DNA from: Okapia johnstoni
Taxonomy: Eukaryota > Chordata > Mammalia > Artiodactyla > Giraffidae
DNA: 64,000 nucleotides
Assembly (NCBI GenBank): GCA_024291935.2
Contig: JAGTYA010000024.1
Coordinates: 1,488,001 to 1,552,000, forward strand
Reading direction: 5' to 3'
A program made the translations under genes and the position numbers. The notes below the pieces were generated by a model that was not told the origin of the DNA, did no database searches, and saw only the letters and a list, made by a program, of their open reading frames with translations. Below, one piece after another: positions 44,471 to 55,465 of the stretch (within the stretch, counting starts at the first letter, position 1; the number at the start of each line of letters is the position of its first letter).

Positions 44471-46552
44471 CCGCCAGGCTTTGCTCTACTTAAAAATGCT
44501 CGGCTGGGTGAACTCCTTGAAGTAACGCACTCCTGTTTGGAGCAGCCCAGGCCTCACTGTCACCCTCACTGGCACACAGTGGGCGCTCTGCACGGCCTTC
44601 CCACGGGACTGCGGATGTTCCCCTGAGAAAGGATATTGTTCCAACCTGGAGTGGAAGGAAGGGAGGGACAAGACACTGGAGGAGCAGAAAGAGCATCAGG
44701 TGTGCAAAGACAAAGCCATGACCTAAATTTGGGCCTGAGAGCTGGCCAGGGCCCAGGAAGGCAGGGGTGAGGGGTGGGGGAGGGAGGGGGTGCGGGTCCC
44801 CTCAGGACTCAGCCCCTAACTGGGTCTCAGGACTTAAGTGACACAGTCTGTCCAGGCCTCTCAGGCTCCTTCCTCCTTATGCCACCTGTCAAAACAGAGT
44901 AACATCCAAGCCTCTCACAGTCTGTCTCCAGGGAGCCATCCAATGGGCCAGACCAGGCTGGACTCAGGGACGCAGATATCTGAACCCAGGCCAGAGAGAA
45001 TGAGCCGAGCACCCACATCCTGGCCAATTGTTGACCCCGGAGCCAGGGCACTCTGCTGGTCCCACCCAAGCGAGGCCTCTACTCCATCCCTGTGGCCCTT
45101 CCTGTCTCTTAGTCTCACTGATGGGGTCTCAGGAGACAGGAGGCACCTGGCATCTCTGAAAGACCAGCCTTCAGGGGGGCTGGCTTCCTGGGCCTGGTTC
45201 TCAATTGAGAAAAGCCTGCAGCCTTCATCCTCTCCTCCCCTCCGGGTGGAGCAAGCTCCATGATCCCAGATTCACATAAAGACCTGTTCAAGGATCCCCC
45301 CCAGGCCCACCTCCCAGATGGGCCCTGCAGAACAGGCCCTGGGCCCAGGAACCAGAGCTGGCAAGCAGAACCAGCTACATAATGTATGGGGCCAAGTGAA
45401 GCAAAAATACAAGGCCCCTTCTTCAAAAAGTATTGAGAATGTCAAGACAACAACAACAAAAACAAACAAAAAAGAAAACGAAAAGAAAAAAAGGACATCA
45501 AGACAGGGATGGCGAAGCATTAAGCCAAGCCTGGAACCCCATGGGACTGCACAGGGTACAGACTCATGAGGCCAACCCAGCTGCTGTGTCCCCGACACCA
45601 AGCAAGCCTCCTTCCTGGGCAGAGCCCACCTCTTCCTTCTCTCAGGTCCCTCTGCTGGCCTCTCCCCATGCTGCTGCCGGCTGCTTCCTGGACCACTGTC
45701 CACACCATCCAATCAACACAATGTGGACATCTAGGGTGGCCTCAAAGAGGCTCACAAGATATCACATGTGGGCATGGAGGGGTGGACCTGATACTTTCTT
45801 AGCAAAGGACCCAAACCACAGAACACTTTCAGAAATGCTCATTCCTGCAAATGCTGATTGTCTGATTCCCTATTTCAAGCTGAACAACACTTGCTCTTGG
45901 AAAAATATGAGGGTCGTCTACCTAAGATGATGAAATGTGAAGTGTACCGGCTGATGGATGATAAGTTGACACTGACTAACACTACAATACAGAAGAACAA
46001 AAGTTGAGATTGTGCCTGTGGTCTACATCCCACCCATGATTCATCCCACTCTGTCTTCAGGAAACCAAGGGAGAGAACTTCTGCCTCAGCCCATCCGGTT
46101 CATCTACCCTGGGATCAGGGCTGGCAAACCCCTCTGCTGGACTCCCTGCACAGCTCCCCCCCTTCACCAGCCTGATTCCTGCCCTCCTGCCAGGGTGAGT
46201 ACCCCCACATGGGTGCTGTGCTGCATTATCCAGGTCTCCTGCAGGCCTGAAGGACTTAGGGTACCCCAGAGCCGGGAGTACAGGCTTCAGACAGAAGGAC
46301 CCTCAGCTGTCAGCCCTCTCTGGGAATCACCTCAACTGAAGAAAGTGAAATATCTTGGCCAAAGCCAAGAGCATCACTTGTTTAAAGCATCACTCTGGCT
46401 ACCGGGAGGAGAATGGATTCACCACATGCGCCCCCTTTGGCACACGTTAGCCCTTTGGCCTGATTGCTAGGTTTTAACCTCCATTTGTGCGAGATAACTG
46501 GTCTGCCACTTGAGGTTGGAATCCAGCCCTTGGACTGTTTGGATCCTTGCAC
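44471..46552. other. Intergenic sequence
   Basis: Contains a G-run cluster at 44764-44790. The segment 45360-45600 resembles an unassigned old repeat with an A-rich middle. Short ORFs only. Confidence 0.35.
44764..44790 (+). other. Potential G-quadruplex
   Basis: Five runs of three to five G separated by one to three bases (GGGGTGAGGGGTGGGGG followed by AGGGAGGGGG). Confidence 0.5.
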
Positions 46553-46562
46553 AGCCTTGCAC

Positions 46563-46773
46563 TGACTGTGTGTGTTAGTCGCTCGGTTGTGTCCAACTCT
46601 TTGAGACCCCATGGACTGTAGCCTGCCAGGCTCTTCTGTCCATGGAGTTCTCCAGGCAAGAATACTGGAGTGGGTTGCCCTTCTCCCTGACCCAGGGGAT
46701 CTCCCCTACCCAGGGATCGAACCCAGGTCTCCTGCACTGCAGTCGGATTCTTTACCTTCTGAGCCACCAGGGA
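46563..46773 (-). mobile_element. Bov-tA SINE with target-site duplication
   Basis: Antisense copy. AGCCTTGCAC flanks it at 46553-46562 and 46774-46783. Confidence 0.93.
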
Positions 46774-46869
46774 AGCCTTGCACCGAGTAAGTGCTCAATG
46801 AACATTTATGGCTCACGATATGCCGACACTTCTGTTTCTGCAGTGATCTCTGGGAGTCTTGCTTCTCAG

Positions 46870-47005
46870 ACCAGTATCAGCACCACTTGGGGACTTGTAG
46901 GAAATATAGAATCCAAGGCCCCACACAGACCTCCTCAATCAGAATCTGTAGTGTAATAAGGTCTCCCAGAAATTCGGATATGTGGGAAAGCTTGAGAAGC
47001 ACTTC
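46870..47005 (+). mobile_element. MER5A DNA transposon
   Basis: CAGTATCAGCACCACTTGGG, GACCTCCTCAATCAGAATCT and GCTTGAGAAGCACTTCTGG are the MER5A sense strand. Confidence 0.8.
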
Positions 47006-47159
47006 TGGTGAGTAGATGAACTAGAGGAAGTGTGGTAAGTGGGAAGTGAGCCAGGGGGCAAGCCCAGATGTATATAGAGGGCTCACTGCGGGGAGGGGAG
47101 GTGTTATCCCTTAAGAGTGGTGCTCACCCTGAGTCACAGAGTCTGAGAAGAGAAGGGAC

Positions 47160-47320
47160 CAGTAATAAAGCTCTTAGTGGGTGCTTTCTATGTCCCAGAC
47201 ACTGGTTTCTCCACCTTTTATATCCAGTAACTAATTCAGCCTCCACAACAGCCCTATAAAGTGGGATCACCATGTCCTTACAGAAGATAGAGAAACCGAG
47301 GTAAGGCTGTGATTGTTCCA
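47160..47320 (+). repeat. MIR SINE
   Basis: GGGTGCTTTCTATGTCCCAG, CCTCCACAACAGCCCTATAA and ACAGAAGATAGAGAAACCGA are the MIR sense strand. Confidence 0.75.
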
Positions 47321-47874
47321 GAATCTTCAGCAGGTACACACATTTGGCTGTACCTGGTGTTTAAGGCAGAGTCTGTTCTGATTCGTCGCTGCCTATCCTA
47401 CTGGTTATTCAATGTTTTGAGCGTCGCCCTGGTTACACAGCTGGATGGAGGAGGCAGGATCCAAACCAGCCCTCTGGTACTGGAGCCACGCCCCAAACCA
47501 GGATCTTCTATCCATCAAGGGCCGTCACCACCCAGAAACAGCACACCTCAGAGACGAGTAATGTGTGTCAAAGTGCTGTGTAAGCTGTACAGCACAGTGT
47601 AAATGTCAAATGGATTCCTCCAGGACAGAAGTGAGAGAAGCCTGTTAAAAATGGAGAAGCAGGGCTGAGGAGGCAGACGAGAGGCTGCTGCGGGGAAGCA
47701 GAATTCTCTCTGGTTGCTCAACGGAGTAGCTGAAGCAAGATGGAAAAGCCTCCCTGAGTGGAGCCCCAGGATCAGCCCATGGAAGCTCTAACTTGCCAGA
47801 GCCCCCATCAGGCACCAAAAGCAGGGTAGCCCCGCGTGAGTCCTCCGGGAATAACCGAGCCCTCCCGATATTTA

Positions 47875-47890
47875 CCACGAGGGGGCGCTG
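47875..47890 (+). promoter_or_regulatory. Strong CTCF motif
   Basis: CCACGAGGGGGCGCTG closely matches the canonical CTCF core CCACNAGGGGGCGCT. It lies about 1.1 kb before the large CpG island. Confidence 0.7.
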
Positions 47891-48029
47891 CTCCCCAGCC
47901 TACGTTCCACTGGACCCCACCTGCTCTCGGGAAATTAGGCCTTGGGAGTCCTGGTTAGCAAGCTCCAGGGGCTTTGAGAAGTGGAAAAGGAAGGCAGGCA
48001 GGATGGAGGAGCCTACGGAGGAGCTCTTG

Positions 48030-48140
48030 TTCCCACTTTACAGATGAGGAATCTGAGGTCCAAAGATGTCGGATCAGATTCCCCAAACCAGGAAGTTAGG
48101 GAGAGGCGGGTCTGGGTCATTTGATTCCAACCCCAGTTCC
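48030..48140 (+). repeat. MIR SINE 3' part
   Basis: CCCACTTTACAGATGAGGAA then TCTGAGGTCCAAAG and TTTGATTCCAACCCC. Confidence 0.65.
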
Positions 48141-48989
48141 CAAAGAGACCACAAGTGGCTGCCAGCTCCTCTGACCCTGTCCTGTCGCTGGTGTGCCTGC
48201 TTCTACTCACCCTGTATTCTGGCAGGTGGCTGGAACTCCCAGCACAACTGTATTCCCACAATTCCAAACAGCCAGACCTCAGAAAGGCAGCCCTGTTCCT
48301 GAACTTTTTGAGGTGGTGGGTTCCCTGTCCTATGGGCTTCAAAAACCCCCACCTACCACCCCAACCTAGCAGCCTCCTCACTCAAGCAGAACCTGAGGTC
48401 TCTTCAGAATCTGGCTCTGGGCCCCCAGAATCATGTCCTATTCACGTCCCCTCCCCACCCCAGGGGCCCCCATGGGTTCACATTTGCACCCTGGCGTCCC
48501 ACTGCAGGAAAAAGCACAAATAAACAAGGCGACGTTTGAGCCTGTGGCTGGGGCCAAACCAGGCACCAAGGTTTTTTTTCCTCCGCTCCCACCAACTCCT
48601 TTTATGGTCTCTGGGTCCAGTTCCTTCTTCCTGATAAGTCGTAACTGGAAAGGCCTCAGAAGTCACTGAGCCCGACTCCAGCCAACACTTTCCTTTTCTA
48701 AAGAGAAAAAAAAGTCTTTACGTCTCCCCGTCTCCAGGCGGGTTCCTAAGACCAGGACCGGCAGGCGGCGCCCTGAACCGGAGGGAAACTCCAGCCCTGA
48801 GATGGGATCCTGGCACACACCTGTACAGTATGGGGGAGGGGGGACCCTAACCTCGGCTTCAGATTCTAAGGTCCTCGCCTCTAGCTCCTGAGGTTCTGAC
48901 ACCTACCCTGGGGCCGCCAAAGGAGCATCTGATCCGCCCCACTCGGTAGGACGCTTTCCTTTCCTCTGTCCTGGGAGCTGGGGTTAGCT
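48141..48989. other. Intergenic sequence
   Basis: GC-rich with scattered CpG, rising toward the island at 48990. Nothing coding recognised. Confidence 0.4.
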
Positions 48990-49098
48990 CGCCTGTCGGG
49001 GAGCACGTGCGTGTATATGATCATGTGTGTACAGAGGCGTGTGAGCCGCCGCACACACGTCCACGCCCTGGCCCGGAGGTAGGGGGAGGTGTCTGTGC

Positions 49099-49112
49099 GC
49101 GCCCCCTAGGGT
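49099..49112 (-). promoter_or_regulatory. CTCF-like motif
   Basis: GCGCCCCCTAGGGT on plus; the complement ends TAGGGGGCGC, matching the 3' half of the CTCF core well and the 5' half poorly. Confidence 0.4.
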
Positions 49113-50266
49113 CCGGCCACCACCCGCTGCCGCAGCTGCTCAGTGGCCGTGTGCATGCAGCCCGCGTGTACCCGGCGCGCACCAGGCCGGCCACCCTCCC
49201 GTCCCGGCCGAGAGCACAGGGGTGTGCTGGTGGAGCCAGGATGCGCGCCGCCCCCGGAGCCAGGGTGCTTCTGGTTCTCGGTTCCCAGGCAGCTCCTTCC
49301 CGCCCAGCATTTTCTGTTTTCCCGGGCCTCCCCCTCTGCCCGCGAGGAGCGCTCCCGGGGAGGGGTCCGAGAGCAGCCCCTCCCAGGACGGCAGACGAGG
49401 GTGGCGGGGCGCCCGGGCGCGCGCCGCCCCTCCCCTGTCGCCCCCGCCCCGGCGCCCCGATGGGTTTTTCCATGACTGCATCCGGCCGCGGGCCGTCTTT
49501 GTTCCCGCCATCCGCGGCCGTGCCTGCGAGCTGGCCCGCCTCTCCCCCGCGCGCCGGGGTTTTTCCAGGGCTCAACTGGAGCATGGAAGAGCCGCCTCCC
49601 CTCCCCTGGCCGAGCGGCGGCCCCCGAGGGACCCTACGATCCCTTACTGGGAGCCGAGCTCTCTCCAGACGCACCGCACCGTCGGTTCTGTCCCCGCCGC
49701 CAAGGCCCGCGGTCTCTGAGCCCGTATTTGTGCGGAGTTGACCGTCACCCGGCCTGAGCGCTCCTGCGTTTCGTTAGGCGCTCTTGGCGCCCCGAGTCCC
49801 TCCCGGGCTCCACCTTGGGGGGCGAGGGTCGGGCCGGTGCAGTGTCTGCAGAGCCTCCAGCTTGCGTTGGGGGCTCACATTTCTCCCCAGGGGCAGGCGG
49901 CCCAGAGGGGCACCCGGGCGCGCGCCAACGGCCCCATCACAGCGAGAGATCGCCGTGTGTGCCCAGCGCGCGCAGACAACTCGCGAGCAGAAATGCGCCC
50001 GCCCCCACGAGAAAATGGGCACACTCGCGGGCAGCAAGCGCCAAAGCGCGGGGGACTCCTCTGTTCCACCCCCTCCCCCCTAAGGAAGGGGAAACAGACA
50101 GGCGGAAAGGGGGAGATGGGCGATGCGGGGGGAGGGGGTGTTCGAGGGAGTGAGGACAGGCACGCGGTTTCCATGTGCCCCGTGGGGACTGTGTCTGCAG
50201 CCTGGTTCCGCACTGAGCCACCTTCATTTTGTGTCTGCGAACCGGCGTAGCCTCCCGGCTATTACC

Positions 50267-50285
50267 CCGCCATGTTGGCGGGAAA
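50267..50285 (+). promoter_or_regulatory. YY1 / E2F composite site
   Basis: CCGCCATGTTGG is a YY1-type site and overlaps GGCGGGAAA, an E2F-type site. Such pairs are common at start sites of housekeeping genes. A short ORF beginning at its ATG stops after six codons. Confidence 0.5.
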
Positions 50286-50290
50286 AGTGT

Positions 50291-51024
50291 AAGAAACACT
50301 GCTTTTTGCTAAGCCCTGCTGAGAATCCAGACTCCCAGGGTGGCCAGCAGGGATGAAGGGGAGTCTGGGCAGAGGAAGGGGTTCTGAATTAAGAGAGTGT
50401 CTGGCTCTGTGAGAGTTTGGGGACTCTGGCGGGTCCCCTCCCCACAGCCCAACAGGAGGCAGCCTCAGAGGGCTAAAGATCTCCAGGTGGGGGTGGGAGA
50501 AGGATGCAGGGTAAGGGACCCCCAGATGCACAGAGACCCAGAGCCTCCTGGCTGTAAGGAGTGGAAGGGAGGGTCCCAGACCCCTCTGAGTGCCAGCCTC
50601 CTCCCCCGTCCCTGGTGCATCATCTTGTCTGCTGAACAGACTTGGGGAGCCCAACTGTTGTGAAAGGGCCCTTCCTTTCTCCAGGGGTGTCTCTTGGTTG
50701 AGCCCACTCGGGCCAGCCCCTTCCCCTCTTTTCTGCTCTCAGAGGCTGAACTCGCCCACCTCTACCGACTAGTCATCCCAGGACCACAAAGTCTTGGTTC
50801 CTGGGCTTCCTCCTGCTCACAGGTTAACTCAAATGCCCTTGCCCTTATGGAACTAGTGGAAGGTTCCAGAAGCTGAGACAGGGCCCCTTGCCCTGCACCA
50901 CAGAATTCCTGTCTGTCCTTGGCCAGGGTCAGCAGTGGGGACAGCAGGTTAGAGAATCTGCTAGCACCAGCATCCTATTTGCTTTTACCTTGCCCTCAAT
51001 TATCTTGTCCACCACTGACCCTTC
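50291..51024. other. Intergenic sequence
   Basis: Nothing recognised beyond chance ORFs. Confidence 0.4.
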
Positions 51025-51250
51025 GGGCTTCTCAGGTGGCACTAGTGGTAAAGAATCCGCTTGCCAGTTCAGGAGACACAAGGGACCACTGGTTTGATCC
51101 CTGGATCAGGAAAATCTCCTGGAAAAGGAAATGGCAACCCTCTCCAGTGTTCCTGCCTGGAAAAATCCCGTGGACAGAGCAGCCTGGCAGGCTACAGTCC
51201 ATGAGGTCGCAAAGAGCCAGACACGGCTTACTGACTGAGCACTCAGGCAC
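51025..51250 (+). mobile_element. Bov-tA SINE
   Basis: Sense copy, GGGCTTCTCAGGTGGCACTA to GACTGAGCACTCAGGCAC. Confidence 0.9.
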
Positions 51251-51269
51251 AACCCTTTAATCTCCATGA

Positions 51270-51710
51270 TCTTGCTCAAGTTGAGAATCTTGGGCCCTGC
51301 TTAATCATCCCTTAGTTTTCTTATCTATAAATGGGTTAATAATGGTGCCTACTCTTCTGGGTGTTTATATGGGTTACATGAATGTATATGAATTTTAATG
51401 AATTTAATGGATGTTAAAAGCCTGGCATATGGTGGTAGTGGTGGTTTAGTCACTAAGTCATGTCCGACTCTTAACGACCCTATGGACTGTAGCCTGCCAG
51501 CCTCCTCTGTCCATGGGATTGTCCTGGCAAGAATACTGGAGTGGGTTCCTATTTCCTTCTCCAGGAGATCTTCCTGACCCAGGGATCGAACCCCAGTAGC
51601 CTGCATTTCAGGCAGTCTTCTACATTGCAAGCAGATTCTTTACCACTGAATCACCAGGGAAGCCCGAGCCTGGTATGTAGCAGATACTAAACAAGCATTT
51701 GCTGTCCTTA
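51270..51710 (-). repeat. MIR SINE split by a Bov-tA
   Basis: Antisense MIR (TTCTTATCTATAAATGGGTT, AAAGCCTGGCATATGG) resumes after the Bov-tA with GAGCCTGGTATGTAGCAGAT. AGCCTGG is duplicated at the junctions. Confidence 0.65.
51432..51665 (-). mobile_element. Bov-tA SINE nested in MIR
   Basis: Antisense copy, GGTTTAGTCACTAAGTCATG to ATCACCAGGGAAGCCC, with an expanded region near the tRNA head. Confidence 0.88.
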
Positions 51711-51712
51711 CT

Positions 51713-51800
51713 GGAAGTTAAGTAACTTGTTCAAGATCATACAGTCAGTGACTAAGCTTGATGCCATGTGACCTCAGAGCCCAACTTTCATACTGGGCTA
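51713..51800 (+). repeat. MIR-like 3' fragment
   Basis: GAAGTTAAGTAACTTGTTCA and AGATCATACAGTCAGTGACT are MIR sense sequence, opposite to the adjacent MIR. Confidence 0.55.
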
Positions 51801-51929
51801 GTGAAACTGTGCACTAACTGTATCTATAATGTAGGGGAAAACAATAGGTGCTGGGGGTTAGGAGACATTTTTCCAGGGAAGGACCAAATTCATAATAGGG
51901 ATATCTGACCTAGTTCCCACTTCATGGCT

Positions 51930-53053
51930 AAGCAAGAGAGTTCCAGAAAAACATCTATTTCTGCTTTATTGACTATGCCAAAGCCTTTGACTGTGTGGAT
52001 CACCATAAACTGTGGAAAATTCTGAAAGAGATGGGAATACCAGACCACCTGACCTGTCTCTTGAGAAACCTGTATGCAGGTCAGGAAGCAACAGTTAGAA
52101 CTGGACATGGAACAACAGACTGGTTCCAAATAGGAAAAGGAGTACGTCAAGGCTGTATACTGTCACCCTGCTTATTTAACATGTATACAGAGTACATCAT
52201 GAGAAACGCTGGGCTGGAAGAAACACAAGCTGGAATCAAGATTGCCGGGAGAAATATCAATAACCTCAGATATGCAGATGACACCACCCTTAGAGCAGAA
52301 AGCGAAGAAGAACTAAATAGCTTCTTGATGAGAGTGGAAGAGGAAAGTGAAAAAGTTGGCTTAAAGCTCAACATTCAGAAAACTAAGATCATGGCATCTG
52401 GTCCCATCACTTCATGGCAAATAGATGGGGAAACAGTGGAAACAGTGTCAGACTTTATTTTTTTGGGCTCCAAAATCAGTGCAGATGGTGACTGCAGCCA
52501 TGAAATTAAAAGACGCTTACTCCTTGGAAGGAAAGTTATGGCCAACCTAGATAGCATATTTAAAAGCAGAGACATTACTTTGCCAACAAAGGTCCGTCTA
52601 GTCAAGGCTATGGTTTTTCCAGCGGTCATGTATGGATGTGAGAGTTGGATGGTGAAGAAAGCCGAGCACCGAAGAATTGATGCTTTTGAACTGTGGTGTT
52701 GGAGAAGACTCTTGAGAGTCCCTTGGACTGCAAGGAAATCCAACCAGTCCATCCTAAAGGAGATCAATCCTGGGTGTTCATTGGAAGGACTGATGTTGAA
52801 GCTGAAACTCCAATACTTTGGCCACCTCATGCGAAGAGTTGACTCATTGGAAAAGACCCTAATGCTGGGAAGGATTGGGGGCAGGAAGAGAAGGGGACGA
52901 CAGAGGATGAGATGGCTGGATGGCATCACCGACTCGATGGACATGGGTTTGGGTAAACTCCGGGAGATGATGATGGACAGGGAGGCCTGGCGTGCTGCGA
53001 TTCATGGGGTCGCAAAGAGTCAGACGTGACTGAGCGACTGAACTGAACTGAAC
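51930..53053 (+). mobile_element. 5'-truncated BovB LINE with an open reverse-transcriptase frame
   Basis: BovB 3' third starting near 51930 and ending in the ACTGAACTGAACTGAA tail. The frame is open from about 51936 to the stop at 53030-53032. It begins in the RT palm: motif [14 protein letters not shown] precedes GTG 51995, then [16 protein letters not shown] (motif B region) and YADD (catalytic motif C) follow. After that come thumb and C-terminal sequence up to VAKSQT. The endonuclease and RT fingers are missing, so the copy cannot be autonomous. RTE elements replicate by target-primed reverse transcription in the nucleus; ruminant BovB is thought to have been acquired horizontally from squamates via parasites (established literature). 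Confidence 0.93.
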
Positions 53054-53299
53054 CTTTGTTTTATGTTTGTCTATCAAGAAATTTATGACAATCAGATAAT
53101 CACGTTGATGGTAGAAGACTCTCAGTCTTTCCAGCAGTAATGTAAATCCTATAATGTGCCTTCATCTCATATTTATCAACTTATCTGCACCCCACATTGT
53201 AGTGAATGCTGTGGGGGCGGGGAGAGCATTCTTAGCAGGAATTGTTTGCTCACTTCGCTGTGTATGTCTATGTGACCTGATGCTCTTATTTGCCAAAAG

Positions 53300-53845
53300 G
53301 AGTAGTTCAATTAGAGGGCGGTTACTACCTGATGAGGACTTGCAGTGGACAGATTTGAGGTGGCCCCATGAGCCTTCCTCCTGGGTGTGAGAGGGAGGCA
53401 TGGATGTGTGGCACTTGTTCTAACCAGTAAAATAGGGTGAAGGTGATGAGATGTGTGGTTGTGTGTGTTTGATTGTGTTACGCTAGATGGTAACAACCAT
53501 CTTGCTAGGGTACCCCCTCCCTTACTGACTTTGAAGAAGTAAGCTACCGTGCTGTGGACTGCCTGTAGAGAGGGTAGGATCCCAGCTGGCACCAAGCAAG
53601 AAACTGAGGCTTCTGCCTGTCACCTGAAAAGAACTGAATTCTTCCAACAGCCACATGAGCTTGCAAGCAGATTCCTCCTCAGTCAAACCTCAGATGAGAC
53701 CCCAGCCCCGCCCAACTCCTTGACTGAAGCCCTGCTGAAGAGCTCAGACTCCCATGATAAACTGAATAATAAAGGCGTATTGTCTTAAGATGCTATATTT
53801 GTTGTGTTTTGCAGCAACAGAGAACTAACACAGGACCTACAGGTG
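53300..53845 (+). mobile_element. Ancient LTR-like interspersed repeat
   Basis: The right end (GAATAATAAAGGCGTATTGT then GCAGCAACAGAGAACTAACA) and AACTGAATTCTTCCAACAGC match an old mammalian repeat ending like MaLR LTRs. Family not certain. Confidence 0.45.
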
Positions 53846-54805
53846 AAGAGTGCTACATGGGACTGTTACAGGGCACAAAAAAGTATAAGGAACCCAGCAC
53901 TTAAGGAGCTTCCTGGCAGTCAAGATGAGAAAGGAAACACAGCATGGTTTCACCATTGGACAAAAGGAAAGTAATGTTTCGAAAGAGGCAACTTGGCTCC
54001 TGATGCTAAGAAGAGCTTGTCATGTGGACAGTGGACTCTATGACCAGAGCCTAGAGTCTACAGGGCCTGGACCTTCCTGTATTTCAAGATCCTTCTTCCT
54101 ACCTTCCTTCCTGCCTGACCTCGTGAGACATCACACCCTCCCATTCACTGCCCTCTTCCTAGACTGCCCTTCTCCCTTTTCTGCCTGTTGACTCCTACAT
54201 TGAAGGACCAGCTTTGTCCTGTGGCCTTGTCTGTGAAGGCTTCTTCAGTTTCCTAGCAGAATTAACTGCTTCCTCCTGATTTCTCAAATGTTTGTTATCA
54301 GAGGGATGTCATATTATTCATTATAATTATTTACTGAGCACCTACTAAGCGTTAGGTCTCCTGTTAGGTGCAAGATATAGTCACAAATAAAGCACAGGGC
54401 TGTCTTTGGAGCCTATAGCCTGGTGGTGGCATGGCTGTCATGGGCCCCTCCTGTCCTCCACTTAGGGCCAGGCCTTTTCAGCATCCTCAGAGCTCACCAC
54501 AGGACACTGCAGCCACAAGTCTCCGTGTTGGTTCAGTGAATGACCGAGCCTGGGCAAGTGTTCCTCTGAGTATCCCCTGATGGGTTGCTGGCCTTTCAAC
54601 AAGCTTTGGGGCATGAGTTAGCTATAAAATATGCCCCCAGATAGTTGAAGCTGTTGGATATTATGATTTAGTGATGTCCATGTAATCTCAACATTCAACA
54701 TGTTGACAGTGAAACTGACTTAGTTTACCTGTAGTTGACGTGGGGCTTTTGGGGCTGACGGTCATTAATCAGTAGGTTCAGCAGTATTTTAAGTTTGATC
54801 AGTTA
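53846..54805. other. Intergenic sequence with a MIR/L2-like fragment
   Basis: ATTTACTGAGCACCTACTAA near 54330 is a MIR/L2-type core. Otherwise nothing recognised. Confidence 0.4.
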
Positions 54806-55226
54806 TCAGCAGTAGTCATGTACTGATGTGAGAACTGGACTATAAAGAAGGCTGATCGTTGATGCTTTTGAACTGTGTTGCTGGAGGAGACTCTTGAGAG
54901 TCCCTTGGACAGCAAGAAGATCAAACCAGTCAATCCTAAGGGAAATCAACCCTGAATAGTCATTGGAAGGACTGATGCTGAAGCTGAAGCTCCAATACTT
55001 TGGCCAGCTGATGCGAAGAGTCGACTCACTGGAAAAGATGCTGATGCTGGGAAAGACTGAGGGCAAGAGGAGAAAGGGGCAACAGAGGATGACATGGTTG
55101 CTCAATGGACATGAATTTGAACAAACTCAGGCAGATAGTGAAGGACAGGGAAGCCTGGCGTCCTGCAGTTTTATGGGGTCACAAAGAGTCAGATGTGACT
55201 TAACGACTGAACAACAACAACAACAG
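54806..55226 (+). mobile_element. BovB LINE 3' end, older copy
   Basis: Sense BovB from GTCATGTACTGATGTGAGAA to CTGAACAACAACAACAAC. Small deletions break the frame, unlike the copy 1.7 kb upstream. Confidence 0.88.
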
Positions 55227-55322
55227 TTCTCAGCAGTATGGAAGGAGATAGGGAACATCCTGTGCCAGTGATAAGAGATTTATGCATCTAATTTATCTTA
55301 AAAATGAAGGTTTTAGGAATTC

Positions 55323-55465
55323 GAATTCCCTGGTGGTCCAGTGGTTAGGATCCCACGCTTCCTCTGCTGAGGGCACAGATTCAATCCTTGGTCGAGGATC
55401 TAAGATCCCACAAGCCATGTGGTGCAGCCAAAAAAATATTAAAAATAAATTAATAAAAAATTGAA
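55323..55465 (+). mobile_element. CHR-type SINE
   Basis: Sense copy, GAATTCCCTGGTGGTCCAGT to an A-rich tail. Confidence 0.85.

Larger units (their letters stand above)
48990..50290. promoter_or_regulatory. Large CpG island, candidate promoter
   Basis: About 1.3 kb of dense CpG with Sp1-type GC boxes. A CTCF-like motif lies at 49099, and a YY1/E2F composite at 50267-50285 closes the island. ORFs up to 244 codons on the plus strand and 217 on the minus strand overlap each other and are Arg/Pro/Gly/Ala-rich, as random GC-rich DNA would be. No known first exon is recognised; in particular I do not see prothymosin alpha's start. Confidence 0.75.

Noticed and set aside
49007..49741. 244-codon plus-strand ORF, with 217-codon antisense ORF, in the CpG island
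   Set aside because: Arg/Pro/Gly/Ala-biased composition on both strands is expected where GC-rich DNA lacks stop codons; no domain or family resemblance.
48990..50290. Prothymosin alpha (PTMA) first exon in the CpG island, expected from human gene order
   Set aside because: I do not find the PTMA start or its acidic coding sequence; in human it lies much farther from TEX44.
52375..52944. 189-codon minus-strand ORF
   Set aside because: It is the antisense shadow of the BovB reverse-transcriptase frame.
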